Part shown: positions 8,518 to 15,555 of the stretch, piece by piece
How positions within the stretch are numbered: position 1 is the first letter of the stretch
Layout of the letters: every line of letters begins with the position of its first letter
Source of the DNA: Arthrobacter sp.
Lineage (GTDB): Bacteria; Actinomycetota; Actinomycetes; Actinomycetales; Micrococcaceae
Length of the DNA stretch: 43,419 nt
Assembly: GCF_030540645.1 (NCBI RefSeq)
Contig: NZ_JAUNVV010000015.1
Location: 9,281 to 52,699, forward strand
Direction: 5' to 3'
Made by a program: the position numbers and the translations under genes
The notes under the pieces: generated by a model
The model's input: the letters and a program-made list of their open reading frames with translations, nothing else
The model's database searches: none
Told to the model about the DNA's origin: nothing

Positions 8518-11500
8518 GTGAAACATCTGGGGAGATCTCTGTTCAGCAAACCAGGCTTCAGGAGGGCTGCGGCAATATCCGCCGGCCTCCCGCTGCTCCT
8601 GTCCACCGTGGGGGTGCTGCCGGCGACTGCTGGCACGATGCAGTCCGCGCCTTCCACCGTCCAAACAAAAAATATTGACACGATTGACTACCAGGCCGGC
8701 CGCTACATTGTGGTCCTGGCCGAAAAACCCGCCGCCACCTACGACGGCGGAACGACCGGGCTGTCCGCAACCCGGCCAGTGCAAGGCCGCAAACTGGACG
8801 CCGCGCGTCCGGAGGTCAAAAAGTACCAGGCCCACCTGGAAAACCAACAGGTTGCTGTGGCTAAATCGGAAAACGTCACGATCAAGCACAAGTTCACAGC
8901 AGCCATCAACGGCTTCTCCGCCACGCTGTCCGCTGACCAGGCTCTCGCCCTGGCCAAGGACCCAGACGTACTGATGGTCGCGCCGGACACTGAAAACGCA
9001 CCCGACTACTCCACCACCGACTTCCTGGGCCTCAGCGGCAAGAAAGGCTCGTGGAAAACGGACTTTGGCGGCGTAAAGAACGCCGGTAAGGGCGTGGTGG
9101 TCGGCGTGATCGACTCCGGCTACACGCCGTCGAACCCGTTCTTTGCAGGTGAGAAGGTCAAACCGCTGAAGGGCAATCCCCAAGTGGGGGTCCCGTACCG
9201 CACGGCTGACGGCAATTTCGCCATGCTGAAGGCCGACGGCGCAACATTCGTCGGCGAGTGCCAAAAGGGCGTCGGTACCGGCGCAGACTTTGACGGCACC
9301 GCCTGCAACTCCAAGGTACTCAGCGCCCGCTACTTCGCAGACACCTTCCTGAGCTCCGTGGCTCCCGAGCACCGAGCACCGCAGGAACTCATCTCCCCTG
9401 TGGACGTCAGCAACCACGGCACCCATACGGCCAGCACCGCCGCAGGCAATCCCAACATCCACGCCAACATCGGCAGTAAAGATCTTGGCATCACCGGCGG
9501 CATTGCCCCGGCAGCCAAGCTCTCGATCTACAAGATCTGTTGGGAGGACGATGACCCGGGCACAGGCGGCTGCTACAGTTCCGCCTCGATCGCAGCCATC
9601 AACCAAGCGATCTTGGACGGCGTCGATGTGCTCAACTACTCCATTTCCGGCAGCACTTCCACCACCACGGACCCCGTAGCCTTGGCCTTCCTTTCCGCCG
9701 CATCGGCAGGCATTTTTGTTGCAGCCTCAGCTGGCAACTCCGGGCCCACGCCCAGCACCGTTAACCATGGCGCCCCGTGGCTGACCACCGTGGCCGCCAC
9801 TACCTTCAGCTCCGAGTTGCAAGGGACGGCTGAATTTTCCGACGGCAGCAAGTTCCGCGGAGCCAGCATGATGGACCACGAGGTCCCGCCCAGCCACGTC
9901 GTGTTGGGCGCTGACGCAGCCGCAGCGGGAGCATCCACACCGGAGCTTTGCGGTCCGGACTCGCTGGATGCAGCCAAAGTGACTGGCAAAGTGGTGGTTT
10001 GCGACCGCGGCGTATTTGACCGCGTTGCCAAGAGCGCCGAGGTCAAGCGCGCTGGCGGCATCGGCATGATTCTGGTCAACATCATCAGCGGGTCCGAGGA
10101 CCTGGACCTCCACGCGGTCCCCACCGTCCACGTCAACCCGCCGGCCAGTCAGGAGATCAAGGACAAGGTCACGGCCAATCCGGACATTTTGGTAGCCCTC
10201 GTCGACAAGGACACCACGGGGCTGCCTGTTGACCCACAGCCACAGATTGCTGGCTTCTCTTCCCGCGGACCACTCACGGCCACGGATTCAGACCTACTCA
10301 AGCCCGACGTCGCAGCACCCGGAGTCAACGTATTGGCAGGGGTTTCTCCCATTGGTTCGGACGGTGCCCAGTTTGGCATGATGTCAGGAACTTCGATGGC
10401 TGCCCCGCACGTTGCCGGATTTGGAGCTCTGCTCCTTTCCAAGAACCCACTATGGTCCCCGGCAACGGTCAAGTCAGCCATGATGACCACCGCCTCTGAT
10501 GTGGTCAACGAGGACGGGACGAAGAACACCGGCGTATTTGCCACTGGCGCAGGGCAGGTGGCCGTAGCCAATGCCCTGGAACCAGGGCTGGTTTACGATG
10601 CCGGCGTCGATGACTACTTGAAGTTCGTGCAGGGCACAGGCTTGGACCTGGGCATCCCGGGATTGGGCAGCACCCCGGCACGCGACATGAACGTGGCTTC
10701 GTTCGCCGTCGGCAGTCTGACCGGAAAAGTCACCGTCACCCGTACGCTGACCGCGCTGACCCCGGGTCTCTACCGTGCCAGCGCAAGTATCCCCGGCGTG
10801 GATGTCACGGTCACCCCTCCGGTGCTGAACTTTAGCTATGCCGGAGAACAACGAAGTTTCAAAGTGACCTTCGAAAATGCCACGGCACCGTTGAGTGAAT
10901 TTGCCACCGGCAACCTGGTTTGGCAGGGGGCCGGCAAGAATGTGGCCTCCCCCATTGCCGTGCGACCGTTGCCGGTGCTCGCGGATCAGAACATTGCGTT
11001 TTCCTCCAAGGGCGTCAACGGCAGCGGTAAGATTCCGGTGACATCCGGAACCAACGCCCCCATCGCGGTCACCTTGGATGGGTTGTCCAAGGCTGATTCC
11101 ACCCCGATTTCCCTGGTTCCGGGCCCATTGGCGGTGACAGTGAACAAGTCGAATTTCCTGAAGACCGTGACTGTCCCGGAAGGAGCCAAGCTGGCGAAGT
11201 TCTCCGTCATCTCCTCTGAGCCTACGGCCGACTTCGACATGATCGTCTTCAACCCTTCCGGAACGTACTCCGATGTGAGGACGGGCTCGGCCAGTGAAAC
11301 TCTGTCACTGCCGAACCCTGCGCCGGGAACGTACACCATCCTCGCCAACCTGTATTCCAGCAACGGCGGTGCCGCAGTCAACGCAACCGTGGATGCGGCC
11401 GTGCTGGGGGCCAACTCCGGCAATGCCACTGTGGCTCCGAACCCGCTGAAACTGGCGAACGGCCAATCAGGCTCCGTGGTCCTGACTTGGTTCGGGCTGG

Positions 11501-11709
11501 AAACCGGCTCCTACATTGGACGCGTGACATTCGGAGACAGCGGAACCGAGACATTCGTTTCGGTCATCGTCACTCCAGCTGGCAACGCCGTGGCTCCTGA
11601 CAACGGTAAAAATAAGAAGGATAAGCCAGCCAACCCCGGCAAACCCAAGCAGAAACCCCAGCAGTTGGAGCTTCCCGACGATTCAATGCACACTGACCTG
11701 AAACTTTAG
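8518..11709 (+). CDS. Secreted subtilisin-like serine protease (peptidase S8) with PA domain
   Basis: This 1063-residue secreted protease has an N-terminal Arg-containing, hydrophobic signal peptide ending near ATAG (residues 36-39). An I9-like propeptide follows (about 60-160, RYIVVLAEKP). The catalytic triad is Asp199 (GVIDSGYTP), His303 (NHGTHTAS) and Ser626 (GTSMAAPHVAG), with oxyanion Asn407 (AASAGNSGP). A protease-associated (PA) domain is inserted between about residues 450 and 565, as in plant and actinobacterial S8A enzymes. The C-terminal part is beta-rich, Fn3-like, and ends in a Lys/Pro linker without an LPXTG sorting signal, so the enzyme is probably released or loosely wall-bound. 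The start is GTG with AAAGG 13 nt upstream, a weak ribosome site. A convergent lipoprotein resembles a subtilisin inhibitor. Confidence 0.95.
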   Translation: MKHLGRSLFSKPGFRRAAAISAGLPLLLSTVGVLPATAGTMQSAPSTVQTKNIDTIDYQAGRYIVVLAEKPAATYDGGTTGLSATRPVQGRKLDAARPEVKKYQAHLENQQVAVAKSENVTIKHKFTAAINGFSATLSADQALALAKDPDVLMVAPDTENAPDYSTTDFLGLSGKKGSWKTDFGGVKNAGKGVVVGVIDSGYTPSNPFFAGEKVKPLKGNPQVGVPYRTADGNFAMLKADGATFVGECQKGVGTGADFDGTACNSKVLSARYFADTFLSSVAPEHRAPQELISPVDVSNHGTHTASTAAGNPNIHANIGSKDLGITGGIAPAAKLSIYKICWEDDDPGTGGCYSSASIAAINQAILDGVDVLNYSISGSTSTTTDPVALAFLSAASAGIFVAASAGNSGPTPSTVNHGAPWLTTVAATTFSSELQGTAEFSDGSKFRGASMMDHEVPPSHVVLGADAAAAGASTPELCGPDSLDAAKVTGKVVVCDRGVFDRVAKSAEVKRAGGIGMILVNIISGSEDLDLHAVPTVHVNPPASQEIKDKVTANPDILVALVDKDTTGLPVDPQPQIAGFSSRGPLTATDSDLLKPDVAAPGVNVLAGVSPIGSDGAQFGMMSGTSMAAPHVAGFGALLLSKNPLWSPATVKSAMMTTASDVVNEDGTKNTGVFATGAGQVAVANALEPGLVYDAGVDDYLKFVQGTGLDLGIPGLGSTPARDMNVASFAVGSLTGKVTVTRTLTALTPGLYRASASIPGVDVTVTPPVLNFSYAGEQRSFKVTFENATAPLSEFATGNLVWQGAGKNVASPIAVRPLPVLADQNIAFSSKGVNGSGKIPVTSGTNAPIAVTLDGLSKADSTPISLVPGPLAVTVNKSNFLKTVTVPEGAKLAKFSVISSEPTADFDMIVFNPSGTYSDVRTGSASETLSLPNPAPGTYTILANLYSSNGGAAVNATVDAAVLGANSGNATVAPNPLKLANGQSGSVVLTWFGLETGSYIGRVTFGDSGTETFVSVIVTPAGNAVAPDNGKNKKDKPANPGKPKQKPQQLELPDDSMHTDLKL

Positions 11710-11735
11710 GCCAGAGGCAGGCATCCCCTGCCGCC

Positions 11736-11752
11736 CACACAGCAACTGTGTG
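11736..11752. terminator. First of two CACACAG/CTGTGTG hairpins between convergent genes
   Basis: CACACAG and CTGTGTG form a perfect 7-bp stem with a 3-nt loop, 27 nt after the subtilase stop. No T-run follows on either strand. It shares its stem sequence with the hairpin at 11806-11821. Confidence 0.5.
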
Positions 11753-11805
11753 TCAGAAACCGTACGAAACCCCCGCATCCCGGGCGTTAATGTGCACCTT
11801 CTGGC

Positions 11806-11821
11806 ACACAGTTTGCTGTGT
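11806..11821. terminator. Second ACACAG/CTGTGT hairpin between convergent genes
   Basis: ACACAG and CTGTGT pair around TTTG, 15 nt from the stop of the minus-strand lipoprotein gene. Together with the first hairpin it forms a near-symmetrical pair, one close to each gene end, as expected for terminators facing from both sides. Confidence 0.5.
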
Positions 11822-11835
11822 CCGGTCCGTAAAGG

Positions 11836-12468
11836 CTAGATCGCGCCGGTTCCGCCAGCTACAGCCCCAAAGAGCGGAGCCAGTGCCTGCCAGCGCGCGG
11901 TCTGGCAACTGTCCGTGCGTTTGAAGGTCGCGTTGACGGACCGCCCGTTGAACGTGCCGGTGACAACAGCCACCTCCGGGCCACTGAAAACATCCAGGCA
12001 CGCTTGCTGCGGGCCGGGGACAGGAAAAAAGATGCCTTCCCCGTAGCGGTCCAAGGCTGCCATCGCCGCGGTGGGATCCGGGACTGTTGACCCCGGCCCG
12101 GGCTCACCATTGGCGGACACCAGGATGAACACCTGCGGCTGCGCACCGGGCGAGGGTGTCACGGCGATGGAAAGCTCACTTGACTCGAGCGCTGGCTGCG
12201 GGGGCTCTGACGGGAATCCACTGTTTGCTGGGGGAATGCTGTTGGACGGTGTCACGGCGGGTGCCTCCGGCTGCGTGGTGTGGACGGAAGCGCTGGAGCT
12301 CGGCGGCACGTCGGGCGCGGTTGAGCAGGCAGCCAAACCGGCCACCAATACGGTACATGTCACCGAGGCCACGGAGGCCACGGCCACACGAAACGGAGCC
12401 TTTGCGCGGTACGCTGCGCCATTGCCTGCTGCACGGCCAGACGTCGTCGAGGTCCAAAACCATCCCAA
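11836..12468 (-). CDS. Lipoprotein with a degenerate SSI-like (subtilisin inhibitor) domain
   Basis: With the TTG start at 12468, supported by GAGGAGG 8 nt upstream, the protein has 210 residues; an ATG 51 nt further upstream lacks a ribosome site. A hydrophobic stretch ends in the lipobox LAAC with Cys48, predicting attachment to the outer face of the membrane. A Pro/Ser/Thr-rich linker (about 50-95) leads to a C-terminal domain of about 100 residues that reads like Streptomyces subtilisin inhibitor: a beta segment, PDPTAAMAAL where SSI has HPDPxxACAAL, then Cys157, GPEVAVVTGTFNGRSVNATF, and Cys188. Only the second SSI disulfide is kept; both cysteines of the first are replaced. The residue aligning with P1 would be Asp159 or a neighbour. 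It is convergent with the subtilase gene. The SSI assignment is mine, by eye. Confidence 0.62.
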   Translation of the reverse strand: MGWFWTSTTSGRAAGNGAAYRAKAPFRVAVASVASVTCTVLVAGLAACSTAPDVPPSSSASVHTTQPEAPAVTPSNSIPPANSGFPSEPPQPALESSELSIAVTPSPGAQPQVFILVSANGEPGPGSTVPDPTAAMAALDRYGEGIFFPVPGPQQACLDVFSGPEVAVVTGTFNGRSVNATFKRTDSCQTARWQALAPLFGAVAGGTGAI

Positions 12469-12582
12469 CTTCAACGCCTCCTCGCGTTTCTGCAATACTA
12501 GCCCACCGCGTTCGGGCATGCTTGGAACAAAGCCGCACGCAAAGTTGGTAACGTCACGGATACGACGAGAGGAACCCCTTCC

Positions 12583-14274
12583 ATGAGCAATCCCGCACCA
12601 GCATCAACCCACCCCGAGGCCACCTGGTGGCGCCAAGCCGCCGTGTACCAGATCTATCCGCGCAGCTTTGCCGACTCCGACAATGACGGCATGGGCGACT
12701 TGCCTGGCATCACGGCCCGCATGGACTACTTGTCGGCGCTGGGAATCGATGCCATCTGGCTCAGCCCGTTCTACCCCTCCGCACTGGCCGACGGCGGCTA
12801 CGACGTCGATGACTACCGCAACGTCGACCCGCGTCTTGGTTCACTGGACGACTTTGACGCCATGGTGGCCGCCGCCCACGAATCCGGCATCAAGATCATC
12901 GTGGACATCGTGCCCAACCACTCTTCAAACTTGCACCCCTGGTTCCAGGCCGCACTCGCTGCGGCTCCGGGCTCCCCAGAGCGCGCCCGCTACCACTTCC
13001 TTGACGGGCTGGGCGAGGAAGGCGAGCTGCCGCCGTCGGACTGGCCCTCCCACTTTGGCGGAGGCGCCTGGACGCGGGTGAAGGAGGCAGCGGGCCCGAA
13101 CGCCGGCCAGCTGGGCCAGTGGTACCTGCACCTTTTCGCTGCGGAACAGCCGGACTTCAACTGGGACAACCCTGAAGTGCGCGAAGATTTCCACACCACG
13201 CTGCGTTTCTGGGCGGACCGCGGCGTTGACGGCTTCCGGGTCGATGTGGCGCATGCGTTGGACAAGGACATGTCCCTGCCGCTGCGCTCCAAGCCGGCAC
13301 TGGAGATCCTGGTCGACGACGGCAGTGACCCGCTCTTTGACCGCGACGCCGTGCATGAGATCTTCGCCGGTTGGCGTTCAGTGCTCAACGAATATGACCC
13401 GCCCAAGGCCGCCGTGGCCGAGGCTTGGGTACCGTTTACTGACCGACGGTTGAAGTACGCCCGCCCCACCGAGCTGGGCCAGGCCTTCAACTTTGATCTC
13501 CTGCAGGCGCACTTTGACGGCACCGAATTCCGCACCATCGCCGAAAAATGCCTCTCCGAGGCCGAGGCATCCGGCGCATCTTCGACGTGGGTGTTTTCCA
13601 ACCACGACGTTGTCCGCCACGCGTCCCGCTACGCGCTGCCTGATGACAGCACCTTGGAGACTCTGGAGGCTTGGCTGCTGAGCGACGGCGTCACTCCGGC
13701 CACGGACTTGGCTCGCGGTTTGCGTCGGGCCCGTGCCGCGACGCTCTTCATGCTGGGGCTGCCCGGATCTGCCTATCTGTACCAAGGTGAAGAACTCGGA
13801 TTGTTTGAAGTGGCCGATCTACCTGCGGCAGCCCTACAGGATCCCACCTGGTTCCGCACACAGCACAAGATCAAGGGCCGTGACGGCTGCCGCGTGCCAC
13901 TGCCTTGGTCCGCCACGGAACTGAACTTCGGATTTGGTGGCACGCCTTGGCTGCCCCAGCCCTCTTGGTTTGCGTTGCAGGCCGCCGACGTACAGGACGG
14001 CACCATTGGCTCAACATTGGAAATGTACCGGGACGCTTTGGCGTTGCGACGGAAACTGCAGACGGAGGAGTCGCTGGAATGGCTCAGCGGTGAATCCGGA
14101 CCGTTGGTGCACTACCGCCGCCCCAACGGCTGGGAAGTGTTGACAAACTTTGCCAACAAGCCCGCACCACTGCCATCCGGCGTCGACGTAGCCAAAGTGG
14201 TGCTCAGCTCCGGCGATCCCGCCGACGCGACCACGACGATCCCGGCAGAGACAACCCTCTGGATCGCCCCCTAA
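12583..14274 (+). CDS. Alpha-glucosidase / oligo-1,6-glucosidase-like, glycoside hydrolase family 13
   Basis: This 563-residue cytosolic GH13 enzyme has the (beta/alpha)8 barrel motifs in order: VYQIYPRSFADSDNDGMGDL, DIVPNHSS (region I), GFRVDVAHALDKD with nucleophile Asp221 (region II), AEAW with acid/base Glu280 (region III) and FSNHDVVRH with the transition-state stabiliser Asp342 (region IV). No signal peptide is seen, so it should act on imported malto- or isomalto-oligosaccharides, releasing glucose. The ATG follows GAGAGGAA. It stands alone, with the repeat-bracketed unit starting 6 nt after its stop. GlgX, about 4 kb away, could supply related substrates. The exact linkage specificity cannot be read from sequence; trehalose synthase is less likely given the length and motifs. 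Confidence 0.9.
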   Translation: MSNPAPASTHPEATWWRQAAVYQIYPRSFADSDNDGMGDLPGITARMDYLSALGIDAIWLSPFYPSALADGGYDVDDYRNVDPRLGSLDDFDAMVAAAHESGIKIIVDIVPNHSSNLHPWFQAALAAAPGSPERARYHFLDGLGEEGELPPSDWPSHFGGGAWTRVKEAAGPNAGQLGQWYLHLFAAEQPDFNWDNPEVREDFHTTLRFWADRGVDGFRVDVAHALDKDMSLPLRSKPALEILVDDGSDPLFDRDAVHEIFAGWRSVLNEYDPPKAAVAEAWVPFTDRRLKYARPTELGQAFNFDLLQAHFDGTEFRTIAEKCLSEAEASGASSTWVFSNHDVVRHASRYALPDDSTLETLEAWLLSDGVTPATDLARGLRRARAATLFMLGLPGSAYLYQGEELGLFEVADLPAAALQDPTWFRTQHKIKGRDGCRVPLPWSATELNFGFGGTPWLPQPSWFALQAADVQDGTIGSTLEMYRDALALRRKLQTEESLEWLSGESGPLVHYRRPNGWEVLTNFANKPAPLPSGVDVAKVVLSSGDPADATTTIPAETTLWIAP

Positions 14275-14280
14275 CCCCTA

Positions 14281-14365
14281 CCGACCCTCCTGCACTTTCG
14301 GGGCGGTCCCACCCGACCCTCCTGCACTTTCGGAGCCACTTCCCACGACGCCTCTGCACTGTCCG
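14281..14365 (+). repeat. Left array: three direct copies of a 21-bp repeat, 32-bp period
   Basis: Copies begin at 14281, 14313 and 14345, exactly 32 bp apart (21-bp repeat plus 11-bp spacer). The first two are identical (core CTCCTGCACTTTCGG); the third is degenerate, matching at about 15 of 21 positions around CTGCACT. The spacers are GGCGGTCCCAC and AGCCACTTCCC. The same unit recurs in inverse orientation at 15485-15537, again with 32-bp period. Confidence 0.85.
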
Positions 14366-14406
14366 CCGCATCCATCACAGCTATGGGGGATAGTGCAGAG
14401 GCGCCT
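14347..14406. promoter_or_regulatory. Long hairpin formed by the degenerate repeat copy and an inverted partner
   Basis: GACGCCTCTGCACTGTC at 14347-14363 and GATAGTGCAGAGGCGCC at 14390-14406 are inverted repeats matching at 15 of 17 positions (one difference allows a G-U pair), separated by 26 nt. It lies about 50 nt upstream of the nuclease gene start and may act as its control region or as the left boundary of the unit. Confidence 0.6.
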
Positions 14407-14414
14407 GTGGATAA
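14406..14414 (-). other. DnaA-box-like 9-mer
   Basis: TGTGGATAA is the exact complement of the consensus DnaA box TTATCCACA. It abuts the hairpin upstream of the nuclease gene. One exact 9-mer in a window of this size is not rare by chance, so function is uncertain. Confidence 0.25.
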
Positions 14415-14453
14415 CTTCTGCGGCCAAGGCACGATCAGGGCCACAATATCTAC

Positions 14454-15398
14454 ATGGACGCACCGCTGAAATCCCGACTCCCTTGCACCCCGTTCACCCT
14501 GCGCGAGGCCGAAGCGCTGGGGCTTTCACCAGATCGACTGCGGTCCAAGAGCTTTGTGGGTGTCGGTCACGGACTGTACAGACCGGCGTCCTGGGACTTT
14601 GAGCTGCGGGATGCGGCCCGGGCACTCTGTGCGGCAACGCCGGGCGCCTGGATCTCACACACGACGGCGGCGCGTCTGCACGGGCTGATTCTTCCACCAT
14701 GGTTGTCAGATTCCAATGAGCTCCACCTCAGCAAGCCACGGAAGCTGGTGGGCGTCCGGAGGAAGGGCGTCATCGGCCATACGGTGCTGGCCCGTGCCGG
14801 GGAAGTTGAGACGGACTGGGACTTGCTGATCAGCACACGCGCCCGGACGTGGCTTGACCTAGCACGGGTCCTTCCACTGCCCGAGCTCACGTGCATCGGC
14901 GACCAACTGATCCGCCTGCCCCGCGCAGTATTCGAGGGCCGCGACACACCATATGCCACGGTTGCCTCGCTACGGACGATGCTGGACGGGCACCGAAACC
15001 TGCAGGGAATTGTCCGCGCGCGTGAGGCCTTGAGCCTTCTGCGGGTGGGCGCCGACTCCGGCCCCGAGACGCTACTGCGCCTTGCCATGCTCGACGCCGG
15101 CCTGCCGGAGCCAGGTCTGCAGCTCACCTTGTGGGAATTGCCGGGTGGACCTTCTGCAGACCTCGGATACCGGAGGCGGAAGGTCGCAATCCAGTACGAC
15201 GGCAGCAGTCATCTGGACGAGCTTCAAGCCCTCAGCGACCAGCGCCGGGACAGCGCCTTCAGAAATGCCGGTTGGACAGTGCTCATCTTTGGCCGCGAAG
15301 ACCTTGCCGACGGTTTTACCAGGGCGGTCCGGCTTGTCAAGAAGACGCTGCGGGGCGCCTGGATGGATCCTGCAGTCAGCGCCGGTTTTTGCTCGTAA
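14454..15398 (+). CDS. AbiEi-like / DUF559 (Vsr-like PD-(D/E)XK) protein
   Basis: This 314-residue protein resembles a family common in Arthrobacter and other actinobacteria. The N-terminal 100 residues resemble the winged-helix and linker part of AbiEi-type proteins (SHTTAARLHGLILPPW is typical). The C-terminal 110 residues resemble the DUF559/Vsr endonuclease fold: Glu205 in GPETLLRLAM, Asp236 in SADLGYRRRKVAIQYDG, and a late NAGWTVLIFG strand. The usual glutamate before YDG is glutamine here (Q247). No AbiEii toxin gene is adjacent. I see no Shine-Dalgarno before the ATG; an ACAATA box about 7 nt upstream would suit a leaderless transcript. The gene is bracketed by inward-facing repeat arrays. 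Its biological role is unknown; nuclease activity is inference. Confidence 0.75.
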   Translation: MDAPLKSRLPCTPFTLREAEALGLSPDRLRSKSFVGVGHGLYRPASWDFELRDAARALCAATPGAWISHTTAARLHGLILPPWLSDSNELHLSKPRKLVGVRRKGVIGHTVLARAGEVETDWDLLISTRARTWLDLARVLPLPELTCIGDQLIRLPRAVFEGRDTPYATVASLRTMLDGHRNLQGIVRAREALSLLRVGADSGPETLLRLAMLDAGLPEPGLQLTLWELPGGPSADLGYRRRKVAIQYDGSSHLDELQALSDQRRDSAFRNAGWTVLIFGREDLADGFTRAVRLVKKTLRGAWMDPAVSAGFCS

Positions 15399-15438
15399 CA
15401 ACTGACCCATTTCCACCACCGTCAAGCACACCTTAAAT

Positions 15439-15475
15439 GCCGGATGCTCCCTCGTGGGGTGAGGGAGCATCCGGC
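15439..15475. terminator. Strong 15-bp terminator hairpin
   Basis: GCCGGATGCTCCCTC and GAGGGAGCATCCGGC form a perfect 15-bp stem with a 7-nt loop, 40 nt after the nuclease gene stop, followed by GTTTG. It can serve both this gene and the convergent ino1. It lies inside the repeat-bracketed unit. Confidence 0.85.
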
Positions 15476-15484
15476 GTTTGCCAC

Positions 15485-15537
15485 CCGAAAGTGCGGCAGC
15501 GTCACCGCCAACACACCCGAAAGTGCAGGAGCGTCGG
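15485..15537 (-). repeat. Right array: two inverted copies of the 21-bp repeat, 32-bp period
   Basis: Copies at 15485-15505 and 15517-15537 are reverse complements of the left-array repeat. The outer copy matches it at 20 of 21 positions; the inner one is more diverged. Start-to-start distance is 32 bp, as on the left. The arrays therefore point toward the gene from both sides. Confidence 0.85.
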
Positions 15538-15555
15538 TGGCGAGGTGGGGCTGGA

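Larger units (their letters stand above)
14280..15538 (+). mobile_element. Candidate repeat-bracketed unit with DUF559-like nuclease gene
   Basis: A 1.26-kb unit is delimited by 22-bp inverted ends that match at 21 positions: ACCGACCCTCCTGCACTTTC plus GG at 14280-14301, and its near-perfect reverse complement at 15517-15538. It contains two inward-facing repeat arrays, one gene (14454-15398) and a terminator. It fits exactly between the stop codons of the GH13 gene and ino1. No target-site duplication is evident and no transposase is encoded, so a mobile element is one reading. Others are a dispersed intergenic repeat family that accompanies these nuclease genes, or regulator-binding arrays. 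Confidence 0.38.

Noticed and set aside
8512-9606. Long minus-strand open frame opposite the subtilase
   Set aside because: Shadow frame of an intact S8 protease; no ribosome site or recognisable domain.
14281-14365. CRISPR array
   Set aside because: Repeats are few (two identical, one degenerate), spacers are only 11 nt and no cas genes are present.
14454-15398. Complete AbiE toxin-antitoxin system
   Set aside because: No AbiEii nucleotidyltransferase gene lies on either side; only the AbiEi-like N-terminal part is seen.
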